Positions 1 to 6,373 are shown, counted from the stretch's first letter. The stretch: DNA of 7,436 nucleotides from Thermoplasmata archaeon (GCA_021835265.1 JAKBQK010000119.1:1-7436), one strand, 5' to 3'. Numbers and translations: made by a program. Notes: a model not told the origin generated them from the letters alone.

Positions 1-414
1 TCACCAGACGGTTCATTTATTCATAATATAGAATCAATGCCAGGCGACGGGGGTAAATTCTGCAGAACTGCCGGTTCTTCATCGCAGGTTATCAGTCATG
101 GAGAAAATGTAAGCGTTAAATTACCTTCAGGAGCAATTAAAAACTTCAATCCTTCCTGCAGAGCTACAATAGGTATTGTAGCTGGTGCGGGAGCAAAGGA
201 TATTCCAATATTGAAAGCAGGAAGACAGAAACATTACCTGCAGAGCAGAGCGAAGAGACCAATATCTGTTAGAGGAGTAGCCATGAATGCAATAAATCAC
301 CCACATGGAGGAGGAAACCATCAGCATATTGGTAGACCAAACACAGTAGGAAGAGGCGCACCACCAGGCAGAAAGGTAGGAAGGCTTTCACCACAAAAGA
401 GGAAGATTAAATGA
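1..414 (+). CDS. rpl2: Large-subunit ribosomal protein L2 (uL2), 3' part
   Basis: This is the C-terminal 137 residues of L2, open at the left edge of the window; the family is about 240 residues in archaea, so a little under half is missing upstream. L2 binds 23S rRNA near the peptidyl-transferase centre and is needed for subunit joining. The reading frame runs from base 1 ([12 protein letters not shown]), so the ATG at 37 is an internal methionine and not the start. Diagnostic pieces are HNIE followed by PGDGGK, then [11 protein letters not shown] at about 280-312, containing the universally conserved histidine-rich NHPHGGG loop, and the basic GAPPGRKVG near the end. Its TGA stop overlaps the S19 ATG (ATGA at 411-414). 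Identification is secure; only the left end is unseen. Confidence 0.97.
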   Translation, partial: SPDGSFIHNIESMPGDGGKFCRTAGSSSQVISHGENVSVKLPSGAIKNFNPSCRATIGIVAGAGAKDIPILKAGRQKHYLQSRAKRPISVRGVAMNAINHPHGGGNHQHIGRPNTVGRGAPPGRKVGRLSPQKRKIK

Positions 415-866
415 CAGTAAATAGACAGGCATCGGTAAAATCCATCAGGAGAAGATCAAGAAAATCCCAGAAAGTAACTCTAGGAAGAGCAAAGGAATTC
501 AGGTATCGAAACTTCACCCTTGATGAGCTCAAAAAAATGGATAAGGATCAGTTAATGAAAATCCTTCCAGCAAGGGCAAGAAGATCACTTAAAAGGGAAA
601 TGGGAATTGATCAGGTTAAATTATATGAAAATCTCATAGGACCAAAGAAACAGATCAAGACTCATGTTAGAGATATGGTTATTCTTCCAAGATATGTTGG
701 AAAAATAATTGAACTGTACAATGGAAACTCATATGTGAAATTTGAAATAAGAGGAGAAATGATTGGGCATTATCTCGGTGAGTTTGCACTCACAAGAAAA
801 GAGGTAAAGCACTCCGGACCAGGAGTAGGGGCAACAAGGTCTTCCAAGTTCATGCCGCTGAAGTGA
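411..866 (+). CDS. rps19: Small-subunit ribosomal protein S19 (uS19)
   Basis: 151-residue S19, the archaeal/eukaryotic type (S15 in eukaryotes), which sits in the head of the 30S subunit and contacts 16S rRNA beside S13. The first 60 or so residues form the extended basic arm with TLDELKKM typical of archaea. The conserved core follows: [33 protein letters not shown], and the closing signature [15 protein letters not shown] at about residues 133-147. The ATG is preceded by GAGGA at 399-403, seven bases upstream, and overlaps the L2 stop by four bases, so translation is likely coupled. Length is normal for archaea and nothing is broken. Confidence 0.97.
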   Translation: MTVNRQASVKSIRRRSRKSQKVTLGRAKEFRYRNFTLDELKKMDKDQLMKILPARARRSLKREMGIDQVKLYENLIGPKKQIKTHVRDMVILPRYVGKIIELYNGNSYVKFEIRGEMIGHYLGEFALTRKEVKHSGPGVGATRSSKFMPLK

Positions 867-871
867 TGAAT

Positions 872-1321
872 ATGAAAGGATACTCAACAAATGAATTTCC
901 GGAAAAACATGCTAGGGCATTAAGCAAAGACAACAATATTTCCTTCAAGGATTCGGTAAACATAGCCCACAATTTAAGAGGCCTTCCTTTGAAAAACGCA
1001 AAGGCTCTTCTTGAGGGCGTCATGGAAAAGAAAGTACCCATAAGGTATTTCAGATATCTTGATTCCGTTTCTCATAAGAGAGGGGTTGGACCCGGTAGAT
1101 ATCCAGTAAAAGCAGCCTCTGAATTCCTTAAGGCTTTATCAAACGCTGAAGCAAACGCAGAATTTAAAGGGATGGATACCGACTCTTTGAAAGTAACACA
1201 TATCGCAGCGAATAAGGGAAAAATGCTCAAAAGATTTACACCAAAAGCCTATGGAAGAGCTGGTGCCAACAACAGGGATCTTGTCAACATAGAAATTATA
1301 CTGGAGGAAATGGAACAATGA
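872..1321 (+). CDS. rpl22: Large-subunit ribosomal protein L22 (uL22)
   Basis: 149-residue L22 from the start chosen here. L22 lines the polypeptide exit tunnel and contacts all 23S rRNA domains. Recognisable parts are the [16 protein letters not shown] segment near the N-terminus, [16 protein letters not shown] at about residues 67-82, and the tunnel-hairpin region ending in PKAYGRA and NIEIILEE. Three in-frame starts lie close together: GTG 863, ATG 866 and ATG 872. The 872 start is preferred because the bases at 860-867 (GAAGTGAT) resemble the SD sequence and stand five bases before it, while the other two starts lie inside that motif. Choosing 863 or 866 would add only three or two residues. 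The gene follows S19 immediately and overlaps S3 by ATGA. Confidence 0.92.
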   Translation: MKGYSTNEFPEKHARALSKDNNISFKDSVNIAHNLRGLPLKNAKALLEGVMEKKVPIRYFRYLDSVSHKRGVGPGRYPVKAASEFLKALSNAEANAEFKGMDTDSLKVTHIAANKGKMLKRFTPKAYGRAGANNRDLVNIEIILEEMEQ

Positions 1322-1977
1322 AGGAGAGAAAATTCGTAAGTGATGCAGTAAAGAGACTTCTTGTGAATGAATACATCAGAAAAGAGACTGATGCTGCTGG
1401 ATTCGGAGGAATAGAGATGAAGAGAACTCCTCTTGGAACAAACATTACATTAATTGTAAATAAGCCTGGACTTGTCATAGGAAGACATGGATCAAAGGTT
1501 CAGCAGATAACAGAAACTCTTGAGAAGAAGTATGGCATTGAAAGCCCTCAAATAGAAGTTAAAGAGGTTCAGGATCCAGACTTAAATCCACAGGTCGTTT
1601 CAAAGAAGATTGCCCTTTCACTGGAAAAGGGATGGGCATACAGGAAAGCAGGGAACACAACACTAAGAAGGATCATTGACGCAGATGCAAGAGGTGTACT
1701 CATAAGAATTGGGGGAAAGATTTCAGGGGAGAGAGCAAGAGCCCAGAAATTCTTCTATGGGTCAATAAAATACTCAGGAGAACCAGCCAGAAGCGGTATT
1801 CAGCACGGTTTTTCAACTGCAAAGATGAAGCAGGGTATAATTGGTGTTTCTGTTAAGATTCTGAATAAAAATTACAAATTGCCAGATGATATAGAAATTG
1901 CAAAGGAAAGGATAATTAAAAGTGAGGTAAAAGTAGATGGCGCAACTGAAGTCGGAACAGATAAGAAAGATGAGTAA
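1318..1977 (+). CDS. rps3: Small-subunit ribosomal protein S3 (uS3)
   Basis: 219-residue S3, a head protein of the 30S subunit at the mRNA entry channel. The N-terminal type II KH domain covers about residues 17-90, with the GxxG RNA-binding loop at residues 55-58 (VIGRHGSK). The C-terminal domain holds [16 protein letters not shown] and IKYSGEPA at about 130-157, which is the family signature. The last 15 residues are a polar, acidic tail ([11 protein letters not shown]) that shares its bases with the L29 start. The ATG follows GGAGG at 1303-1307 and overlaps the L22 stop (ATGA at 1318-1321). Length and domain order are normal for archaea. Confidence 0.97.
   Translation: MKERKFVSDAVKRLLVNEYIRKETDAAGFGGIEMKRTPLGTNITLIVNKPGLVIGRHGSKVQQITETLEKKYGIESPQIEVKEVQDPDLNPQVVSKKIALSLEKGWAYRKAGNTTLRRIIDADARGVLIRIGGKISGERARAQKFFYGSIKYSGEPARSGIQHGFSTAKMKQGIIGVSVKILNKNYKLPDDIEIAKERIIKSEVKVDGATEVGTDKKDE
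1924..1928 (+). promoter_or_regulatory. Ribosome-binding site of L29, inside S3
   Basis: GAGGT eight bases before ATG 1937 decides the L29 start against the in-frame ATG at 1970, which has nothing similar in front of it. The site is made of S3 codons (Ser-Glu-Val near the C-terminus). Confidence 0.75.
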
Positions 1978-2143
1978 AGAAGAGAGAAACGAGCAACTTA
2001 AGCAGCTGCACGAAACTCTCCTGAGACAGAGGGCCAGTGTGGCTATGGGAGGAGCACCGTCAAATCCCGGTCTCATAAAGTCAGTAAGACAGCAGATTGC
2101 CCGAATCCTTACAATTAACAGGATGGAGGATATTAAAAAATGA
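1937..2143 (+). CDS. rpl29: Large-subunit ribosomal protein L29 (uL29)
   Basis: 68-residue L29, a small two-helix protein next to the exit tunnel, where it helps form the docking site for SRP and chaperones. The family pattern is clear: [14 protein letters not shown] at the N-terminus, a glutamine/leucine-rich helix, then [20 protein letters not shown], which matches the archaeal NPG-x-I-x(3)-R-x(2)-IARI pattern. The start at 1937 is preferred over the in-frame ATG at 1970, because 1937 has GAGGT eight bases upstream and restores the normal N-terminal helix. It therefore overlaps the end of S3 by 41 bases in another frame. Its stop overlaps the next ATG (ATGA at 2140-2143). Confidence 0.94.
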   Translation: MAQLKSEQIRKMSKEERNEQLKQLHETLLRQRASVAMGGAPSNPGLIKSVRQQIARILTINRMEDIKK

Positions 2144-2439
2144 AGGAAAAGAATTTTACTGGAATACCTAAAGAACTGCAACCGTGGGAGGGATTTTCCC
2201 GAAACAATCAGGCCATAAAGATCAGTGTGGACAAGAGAAGATATGGAAAGAATGTAACAATAATCGAAGGCTTTGATCCAAAGAGCGAGGACATTGATGA
2301 AATCGCGAAGAAACTGAAGAGAAGGGTTGCATCAGGAGGAACAGTAAAAGAAGGAAAGATAATAGAGCTTCAGGGGGACCACAGAGAGCCGGTCAAGAAA
2401 TTACTGGACGACATGGGGTTCAAGACAGAAGTGGTTTAA
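2140..2439 (+). CDS. SUI1-family translation initiation factor aIF1 (eIF1 homologue)
   Basis: 99-residue SUI1/eIF1 protein. In archaea this factor binds the 30S subunit near the P site and promotes accurate start-codon selection. The SUI1 domain occupies about residues 24-97: IKISVDKRRYGKNVTIIEGF, then KKLKRRVASGGTVKEG and KIIELQGDHR at about 58-82, which are the strongly conserved core. It lacks the long N-terminal extension of eukaryotic eIF1, as expected. GGAGG lies at 2125-2129, ten bases before the ATG, and the start overlaps the L29 stop by four bases. Its place between L29 and rnp1 is a known archaeal arrangement and ties the factor's supply to ribosome synthesis. Confidence 0.95.
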   Translation: MKEKNFTGIPKELQPWEGFSRNNQAIKISVDKRRYGKNVTIIEGFDPKSEDIDEIAKKLKRRVASGGTVKEGKIIELQGDHREPVKKLLDDMGFKTEVV

Positions 2440-2440
2440 T

Positions 2441-2740
2441 ATGAAATTAGAGAACATCGCCGGGGACTTCATAGGAAAAGAAATCAGAATTGTGGAATCA
2501 AAGAATTCTCAGTTCGTTGGATTTGCAGGGAAAATTGTGGACGAAACAAAGAACACATTTTCAATTATGAAAGAGGCAAAGGTAAAGATGATCCCCAAGG
2601 AAGGTTCGAAGTTTCAGTTTGACGATAACAAAGAGAAATTTACGATAAATGGAGAATATATAAGAATAAGTCCGGAAAATAGAATTAAGGAAAGCAGAAG
2701 AATAATGCGATCAATAAACAGGAGCGAAAAAATATGGTAA
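2441..2740 (+). CDS. rnp1: Ribonuclease P protein component 1 (Rpp29/Pop4 homologue)
   Basis: 99-residue archaeal RNase P subunit of the Rpp29/Pop4 family, which binds the RNase P RNA specificity region together with Rpp21 and supports removal of tRNA 5' leaders. The Sm-like barrel is visible: FIGKEIRIVES at about 10-20, then FVGFAGKIVDETKNTFSI at about 25-42 (the family's G-x-V/I-V-D-E-T-x-N-T stretch), a KMIPKEGSKFQF strand, and a closing RISPENRIKESRR helix. It starts one base after the SUI1 stop with only a weak upstream motif, so it probably depends on ribosomes finishing SUI1. It ends seven bases into S17. Length is normal for the archaeal family. Confidence 0.92.
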   Translation: MKLENIAGDFIGKEIRIVESKNSQFVGFAGKIVDETKNTFSIMKEAKVKMIPKEGSKFQFDDNKEKFTINGEYIRISPENRIKESRRIMRSINRSEKIW

Positions 2741-3060
2741 GACAGATAGGATTAGATGTACCAGTTCCAAAGGGAGAATGCCAGGACAAGAAATGTCCAT
2801 TCCACTCGAATTTGAGTGTCAGAGGGCAGGTCATTGAGGGTGAGGTAGTTTCAACATCAATGATTGGCAGTGCAACAGTGGTAAAGTATGGAAAGAAATT
2901 ATCGGGAAAGTTTGAAAGATGGATTAGAACCAAATCCATCTATCACGTTCATGTGCCAGGATGCATGGAGATTAATGTTGGGGACAGGATTAAATTCTCT
3001 GAATGCAGGAAGCTGTCTAAAACAATTTCACATGTTGCAGTAGAGAGGTTGAATCAATGA
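2734..3060 (+). CDS. rps17: Small-subunit ribosomal protein S17 (uS17)
   Basis: 108-residue archaeal-type S17, an early-binding 16S rRNA protein of the 30S body. The archaeal N-terminus is present: IGLDVPVPKGEC followed by KKCPFH, with the conserved cysteines at residues 16 and 21. The OB-fold core follows: LSVRGQVIEGEVVSTSM, then FERWIRTKSIYHVHVPGC and INVGDRIKFSECRKLSKT, where ECRPLSKT is the usual form of the last motif. GGAG lies at 2721-2724, nine bases before the ATG. The start overlaps the rnp1 stop by seven bases and the stop overlaps the L14 start by four, so it sits in the coupled chain. Confidence 0.97.
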   Translation: MVRQIGLDVPVPKGECQDKKCPFHSNLSVRGQVIEGEVVSTSMIGSATVVKYGKKLSGKFERWIRTKSIYHVHVPGCMEINVGDRIKFSECRKLSKTISHVAVERLNQ

Positions 3061-3455
3061 GAGGAATTGCAGGCAGGCAAACCAGGGGTCTCCCTCTGGG
3101 AGCAAGAATGGTTTGTGCCGATAACAGTGGGGCAAAAATTATCAGTCTGGTAGATGTTAAGGCTTATCACGGAGTTGCAAGCAGGATACCTGCTGCTGGT
3201 GTGGGAGATTTATTCATAGCCAGCGTTAAGAAGGGCAGTCCGGAAATGAGGAGCAAGGTCGTATATGCTGTCGTTGTAAGACAGAGAAGACCATTCAGGA
3301 GAGCAGATGGAACAATGGTATCATTTGAAGAGAATGCTGCAGTTCTCGTAACTCCAGAAGGTGAAGTTAGAGGTTCTGAAATTAAGGGGCCGGTAGCAAG
3401 GGAAGCAGCAGAAAGATGGCCAAGAATTGCGGCTATTGCTTCAACAATTGTCTGA
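3057..3455 (+). CDS. rpl14: Large-subunit ribosomal protein L14 (uL14)
   Basis: 132-residue L14, a beta-barrel protein at the intersubunit face of the 50S that forms bridges to 16S rRNA and is the docking point of the anti-association factor IF6. The sequence is highly typical: LPLGARMVCADNSGAKIISL at about 12-31, GVGDLFIASVKKGSPEMR, VVYAVVVRQRRPFRRADGT, and FEENAAVLVTPEGEVRGSEIKGPVAREAAERWP to the end. GAGGT at 3045-3049 stands seven bases before the ATG. A nine-base spacer follows before L24, one of the two widest gaps in the window. Confidence 0.98.
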   Translation: MRGIAGRQTRGLPLGARMVCADNSGAKIISLVDVKAYHGVASRIPAAGVGDLFIASVKKGSPEMRSKVVYAVVVRQRRPFRRADGTMVSFEENAAVLVTPEGEVRGSEIKGPVAREAAERWPRIAAIASTIV

Positions 3456-3464
3456 GGTTTTCAT

Positions 3465-4040
3465 ATGATTAAAAAAATTAATGTAAGTTTAAACAAAGAC
3501 CTGAGGGAAAGATACGGTGTAAGAGCCTTTCCCATAACAAAAGGCGATTTAGTTAAAGTGAAATCAGGAAAAAGGAAGGGTGAAGGTGGAAAGGTTTCAT
3601 TCGTAGATCACAGCGAAAAGGGAATTCAGGTAGAGGGTATAAACATAGCAAAGGCTGACGGAAAGGAAAAACAGTTTCTCATAAGGCCTGAAAAGCTTGT
3701 CATAACAAAGCTGGACATAACCGATGAGAGAAGACTTGAAAGGATCAAGGAAATTGCCACAATCAAACACAAGGATCTTTCCGCCATAGAAAAGGAAGCA
3801 CTTGAACAGAAAAAAGAAGCTGAAGAACAGGAAAAAGCCGAATCAGAAACAATGCAGGAAGCAGAAGTGGTTGACGATAATGACTCAGTTTCTGAACCAG
3901 CTGAGGCAGAAGATTCAGAATTACCCAAAGATGATGAAATGGATTTAGAAGACGAAAAGGACGAAGAGGAAGATACCGAAGAAGAAAACGTGGAAGATGA
4001 GATAAGGAAGGAGGAAGATTCAAATGATAACCAAGAGTAA
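3465..4040 (+). CDS. rpl24: Large-subunit ribosomal protein L24 (uL24), with short N-terminus and long acidic tail
   Basis: 191-residue L24, an assembly-initiating 23S rRNA protein near the exit tunnel. The core (residues 7-100) is unmistakable: VSLNKDLRERYGVRAFPITKGD, the KOW motif KVKSGKRKGEGGKVSFVDHS, then GINIAKADGKEKQFLIRPEKLVITKLD. Two things are odd. The basic segment of about 20 residues that normally precedes the core in archaea (rich in K/R, ending in an APLH-like motif) is absent, and an in-frame TGA at 3453 leaves no room for it. After residue 110 the chain continues into a highly charged tail; residues 121-191 hold 37 Asp/Glu against 5 Lys/Arg. Family members are usually about 120 residues. 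TGAGGT at 3453-3458 supports the start. It overlaps S4e by 17 bases. Confidence 0.93.
   Translation: MIKKINVSLNKDLRERYGVRAFPITKGDLVKVKSGKRKGEGGKVSFVDHSEKGIQVEGINIAKADGKEKQFLIRPEKLVITKLDITDERRLERIKEIATIKHKDLSAIEKEALEQKKEAEEQEKAESETMQEAEVVDDNDSVSEPAEAEDSELPKDDEMDLEDEKDEEEDTEEENVEDEIRKEEDSNDNQE
3825..4037 (+). other. Acidic low-complexity tail of L24
   Basis: Residues 121-191 of L24 are almost free of hydrophobic residues and are dominated by Glu and Asp, with runs such as DLEDEKDEEEDTEEE. The DNA is correspondingly purine-rich (GAA, GAG, GAT, GAC). The preceding stretch, residues 104-125, is alternating acidic and basic with Ala/Leu and could form a single charged helix. The tail is read in frame to a proper TAA stop, and its last codons carry the S4e ribosome-binding site. 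Its function is unknown; it is probably disordered. Confidence 0.85.
4010..4014 (+). promoter_or_regulatory. Ribosome-binding site of S4e, inside the L24 tail
   Basis: GGAGG within AAG-GAG-GAA codons of the L24 acidic tail, nine bases before ATG 4024. It fixes the S4e start 17 bases inside L24. Confidence 0.75.
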
Positions 4041-4737
4041 GAGACAAACTATCCCGAGAGTTATTATGATTCCCAGAAAAACATTCTTCTGGGGAGTTTC
4101 AGCAGTCCCGGGTGGACATAAAAAGGATGAGTCAATTCCTTTGCTCCATATATTAAGGGATTACCTGAAAGTTGGGGATAAGGAGAGAGAGATAACAAGG
4201 ATTCTCAACGACGGGCAGGTTCTCGTAGATGGAAGGAGAATAAAGCAGAGAAGATATGCAGCCGGTTTTATGGATATTGTCAGCATACCTGCAACAAAGA
4301 AACAGTACAGAATTCTTTATGACAAGAGAGGTAAACTAAGACCTTTTGAAGAAAGCGAATCTTCTTCACAGATCAAGTTGAAAAAGGTAAAGGGAAAGTA
4401 TACAATAAAAGGTGGAAAAACGCAGCTATTGCTCCACGACGGGCAGAATTTCATTACCACAGACGAGTCAATCAAACCCGGAGACGTTATTGCTGTTCAC
4501 GTACCGGACAAAAAAATAGAATCAATTATAAAATTGCAACCAGGCGCAAAGGCATTCCTTACTGGTGGTTCACACGTAGGAACTCAAGCTGTAATAAAAA
4601 ATATTGAGATTAGCAAATCATCAGGTTCAAACCTTATCCATATGGAGGAAGGGTTCTCCACAATAAGTGATTATGTTTTCCCAATTTCAGGTGGCAAATT
4701 CAGTTATCAGGTACCGGAAAAAACAGGTGTTGATTAA
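4024..4737 (+). CDS. rps4e: Small-subunit ribosomal protein S4e (eS4)
   Basis: 237-residue S4e, found only in archaea and eukaryotes, a 16S rRNA-binding protein of the 30S body. The N-terminus follows the family's KR-x(3)-P-x(4)-IPRK-x(3)-W pattern and then reads PGGHKKDESIPLLHILRDYL. An S4-like RNA-binding domain covers about 39-90 (EITRILNDGQVLVDGRRIKQ, MDIVSIP), the central S4e domain about 92-170 (KPGDVIAVHVPDKKI), and a C-terminal KOW-like segment starts at about 172 (PGAKAFLTGGSHVGT). GGAGG at 4010-4014, inside L24 tail codons, stands nine bases before the ATG. The start lies 17 bases inside L24 and the stop overlaps L5 by one base (TAATG). Confidence 0.97.
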   Translation: MITKSKRQTIPRVIMIPRKTFFWGVSAVPGGHKKDESIPLLHILRDYLKVGDKEREITRILNDGQVLVDGRRIKQRRYAAGFMDIVSIPATKKQYRILYDKRGKLRPFEESESSSQIKLKKVKGKYTIKGGKTQLLLHDGQNFITTDESIKPGDVIAVHVPDKKIESIIKLQPGAKAFLTGGSHVGTQAVIKNIEISKSSGSNLIHMEEGFSTISDYVFPISGGKFSYQVPEKTGVD

Positions 4738-5261
4738 TGGCGTCAAAAGAAAATCCAATGAGAGAGGTTATGATAGAAAAAGTAGTCGTGAATATAGGAG
4801 TTGGGCAGGCAGGCGAGAGACTCAACAAAGCGATGAAAGTTATCGAGATGCTTACAAAGCATAAACCTGTTCTTACCACAGGCAAGAAAACAGTCAGGGA
4901 ATTCAATCTGAGAAAAGGATTAACGATTGGAACAAAGGTTACCCTGAGAGGGGAAGACGCCTCAAATTTCCTTAGAGAAGCATTCTATGCAAATGATAAC
5001 AAGATTCACTCCTATTCAATTGACAGACAGGGAAATGCATATTTTGGTATAAACGACTATACTGAATTCAAGGGAATGAAATATGACCCAGATATAGGCA
5101 TATTTGGAATGGATATTGCAATAGTAATGAAGAGAAGAGGCGGTTACAGAGTTTCAAGAAGAAGACTGTCCAATCAGCATCTAAAACCAGCACAGAGAGT
5201 TACAAAACCTGAAACACTCAGTTTTCTCAAGAACAATTTTAATGTGGATGAGGTGAACTGA
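4737..5261 (+). CDS. rpl5: Large-subunit ribosomal protein L5 (uL5)
   Basis: 174-residue L5, which binds 5S rRNA with L18 and forms part of the central protuberance that touches the P-site tRNA. Evidence is [24 protein letters not shown] at the N-terminus, then [31 protein letters not shown], the FGINDYTEF loop, and [23 protein letters not shown] near the C-terminus, all in archaeal form. The start codon shares one base with the S4e stop, with AGGTG at 4725-4729 upstream. Its TGA shares its last base with the S14 ATG (TGATG). Length is normal. Confidence 0.97.
   Translation: MASKENPMREVMIEKVVVNIGVGQAGERLNKAMKVIEMLTKHKPVLTTGKKTVREFNLRKGLTIGTKVTLRGEDASNFLREAFYANDNKIHSYSIDRQGNAYFGINDYTEFKGMKYDPDIGIFGMDIAIVMKRRGGYRVSRRRLSNQHLKPAQRVTKPETLSFLKNNFNVDEVN
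5250..5256 (+). promoter_or_regulatory. Strong ribosome-binding site of S14
   Basis: GAGGTGA four bases before ATG 5261, matching the GGAGGTGAT consensus over seven bases. It supports the short S14 gene as translated and shows the spacing used by this organism. Confidence 0.85.
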
Positions 5262-5422
5262 TGAGTCAGATTAAACTGCAGCCAAAGAAGAAATTTGGTA
5301 AAATTGACGGGTGCCTCAGGTGCGGAAGAAAGAGGGGTCTGGTAAGACGTTACGGTATAAGATTATGCAGACAGTGCTTCAGAGAACATGCTCCGGAAAT
5401 AGGTTTCAGGAAATACAGTTGA
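5261..5422 (+). CDS. rps14: Small-subunit ribosomal protein S14 (uS14), zinc-binding type
   Basis: 53-residue S14, a head protein of the 30S subunit. It is a small gene that fills the space between L5 and S8. The translation begins [16 protein letters not shown] and ends in IGFRKYS. Four cysteines at residues 18, 21, 36 and 39 make a CxxC-x14-CxxC zinc ribbon in the contexts [16 protein letters not shown] and LCRQCFRE, exactly the C+ form of the family. The start has one of the strongest ribosome-binding sites of the window, GAGGTGA at 5250-5256, four bases before the ATG. The start overlaps the L5 stop by one base (TGATG). Length is normal for archaea. Confidence 0.97.
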   Translation: MSQIKLQPKKKFGKIDGCLRCGRKRGLVRRYGIRLCRQCFREHAPEIGFRKYS

Positions 5423-5427
5423 GGTGA
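5421..5427 (+). promoter_or_regulatory. Strong ribosome-binding site of S8
   Basis: GAGGTGA four bases before ATG 5432, identical in sequence and spacing to the S14 site. Its first two bases belong to the S14 TGA stop. Confidence 0.85.
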
Positions 5428-5431
5428 AAAA

Positions 5432-5821
5432 ATGAGACATGATCCTTTAAATGATATTATAAATACAATAAAGAACGCATCCAGAAAGGGAATGAATGAG
5501 ATTGAAATAGGGCCCGCCGGAAGATTAACAGGCAGTGTGCTTAAAGTAATGCAGGAACACAACTACCTCAAAAGTTTTGAGGTTATTGAAAACAATATGG
5601 GTGGCAAATTCAAAATAACACTGAACACCACAATTAATAATTGTGGAAGCATAAAGCCCAGATACGCAGTTAAGAATATCAACCTGGACAAGTTCGAATC
5701 AAGGTATCTTCCTGCACAGGACTTTGGTATACTCATAATGACCACAACCAAGGGAGTTATGAGCCATGTCAAGGCAAGAAAAGAGGGCATAGGAGGCAAA
5801 CTCTTAGCTTACATATACTAG
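5432..5821 (+). CDS. rps8: Small-subunit ribosomal protein S8 (uS8)
   Basis: 129-residue S8, a primary binder of 16S rRNA helix 21 in the 30S platform. The N-terminal domain shows DPLNDIINTIKNASRKG and LTGSVLKVMQEHNYL; the C-terminal domain ends in LPAQDFGILIMTTTKGVMSHVKARKEGIGGKLLAYIY, with the archaeal form of the RNA-binding loop (bacterial STSKG, here TTTKG). A nine-base spacer separates it from S14, and GAGGTGA at 5421-5427 (overlapping the S14 stop) stands four bases before the ATG. It ends with TAG, whose last base begins the L6 ribosome-binding site. Confidence 0.97.
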   Translation: MRHDPLNDIINTIKNASRKGMNEIEIGPAGRLTGSVLKVMQEHNYLKSFEVIENNMGGKFKITLNTTINNCGSIKPRYAVKNINLDKFESRYLPAQDFGILIMTTTKGVMSHVKARKEGIGGKLLAYIY

Positions 5822-5826
5822 GTGAT
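5821..5826 (+). promoter_or_regulatory. Ribosome-binding site of L6, supporting a TTG start
   Basis: GGTGAT, beginning with the last base of the S8 TAG stop and ending four bases before TTG 5831. The GTG within it is in the L6 frame and could be mistaken for the start. Confidence 0.8.
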
Positions 5827-5830
5827 AAAG

Positions 5831-6373
5831 TTGATAGAATGGAAAAATGTTCATACAGTAGAAATACCAAAGGGAATAAAGGTAAGCGAAAGCTCTGGCC
5901 ACATTACCGTTGAAGGTAAACTGGGAAAGGTGTCAAGGACATTCAGAGACAATTACGTTAAAATAGAATATGATGGAAAATCAGTAAAAGTATCTATTAC
6001 CAAGGATAACAAATACACAAAGGGAATAAGCGGAACATGGGCGTCTGAGATCAGGAAAGCCATTACAGGTGTTCAGGAAGGCTACCAGTCCACAATGAAG
6101 ATAGATTACACTCACTTCCCCACAAGGGTATCTGTGAGAGGAAATCTGGTTGTCATAGAGAATTTCCTTGGGGAAAGGAGTCAGAGGACTGCTGAAATTA
6201 TAGGTCAAACAAAGGTTGCAGTAAAGGGAGATAAAGTAACAATTAATGGTGTTGACAAAAAAGACATAGGTGAAACTGCTGCAAATATAGAGAGAGCTAC
6301 CAAGATAAGGGGCTTTGATCCAAGGGTATTCCAGGATGGAATATATCCAATAGAAAACGAGGTCGGTGAGTAA
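5831..6373 (+). CDS. rpl6: Large-subunit ribosomal protein L6 (uL6), TTG start
   Basis: 180-residue L6, a two-domain 50S protein near the sarcin-ricin loop and factor-binding site. The first L6 repeat covers about 1-80 (VEIPKGIKVSESSGHITVEGKLGKVSRTF), the second about 82-170 (HFPTRVSVRGNLVVIENFLGERSQRTAEI). The archaeal ending IRGFDPRVFQDGIYPIE is diagnostic. The in-frame GTG at 5822 is a possible start but lies inside GGTGAT (5821-5826), a perfect complement of the usual archaeal 16S 3' end. The TTG at 5831, four bases beyond that motif, is the better start and drops only three residues. No ATG is available near the N-terminus. Its TAA overlaps the L32e ATG. Confidence 0.93.
   Translation: MIEWKNVHTVEIPKGIKVSESSGHITVEGKLGKVSRTFRDNYVKIEYDGKSVKVSITKDNKYTKGISGTWASEIRKAITGVQEGYQSTMKIDYTHFPTRVSVRGNLVVIENFLGERSQRTAEIIGQTKVAVKGDKVTINGVDKKDIGETAANIERATKIRGFDPRVFQDGIYPIENEVGE

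Noticed and set aside
37..39. ATG 37 as the start of a short L2-like gene
   Set aside because: The same frame is open and conserved (HNIES) back to base 1, so this is an internal methionine of a gene cut by the window edge.
2648..2668. TATA-like A+T-rich stretch (GAATATATAAGAATA)
   Set aside because: It lies inside rnp1 codons for a conserved Gly-Glu-Tyr-Ile-Arg-Ile strand. No clear BRE element precedes it, and the coupled gene arrangement makes an internal promoter unlikely, though it cannot be excluded without transcript data.
3453..3464. Missing N-terminal part of L24 encoded upstream in another frame
   Set aside because: The upstream sequence is the conserved end of L14 (ERWPRIAAIASTIV), leaving only a nine-base spacer, so a simple frameshift cannot restore the segment.
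3763..4047. - strand open frames opposite the L24 acidic tail, rich in Ser or in Leu/Pro
   Set aside because: They are the complement of repeated GAA/GAG/GAT codons, which gives stop-poor, biased peptides. No ribosome-binding site or family match is seen.
4667..4864. + strand open frame spanning the S4e/L5 junction
   Set aside because: It is a frame shadow of S4e and L5, both of which are intact and conserved here.
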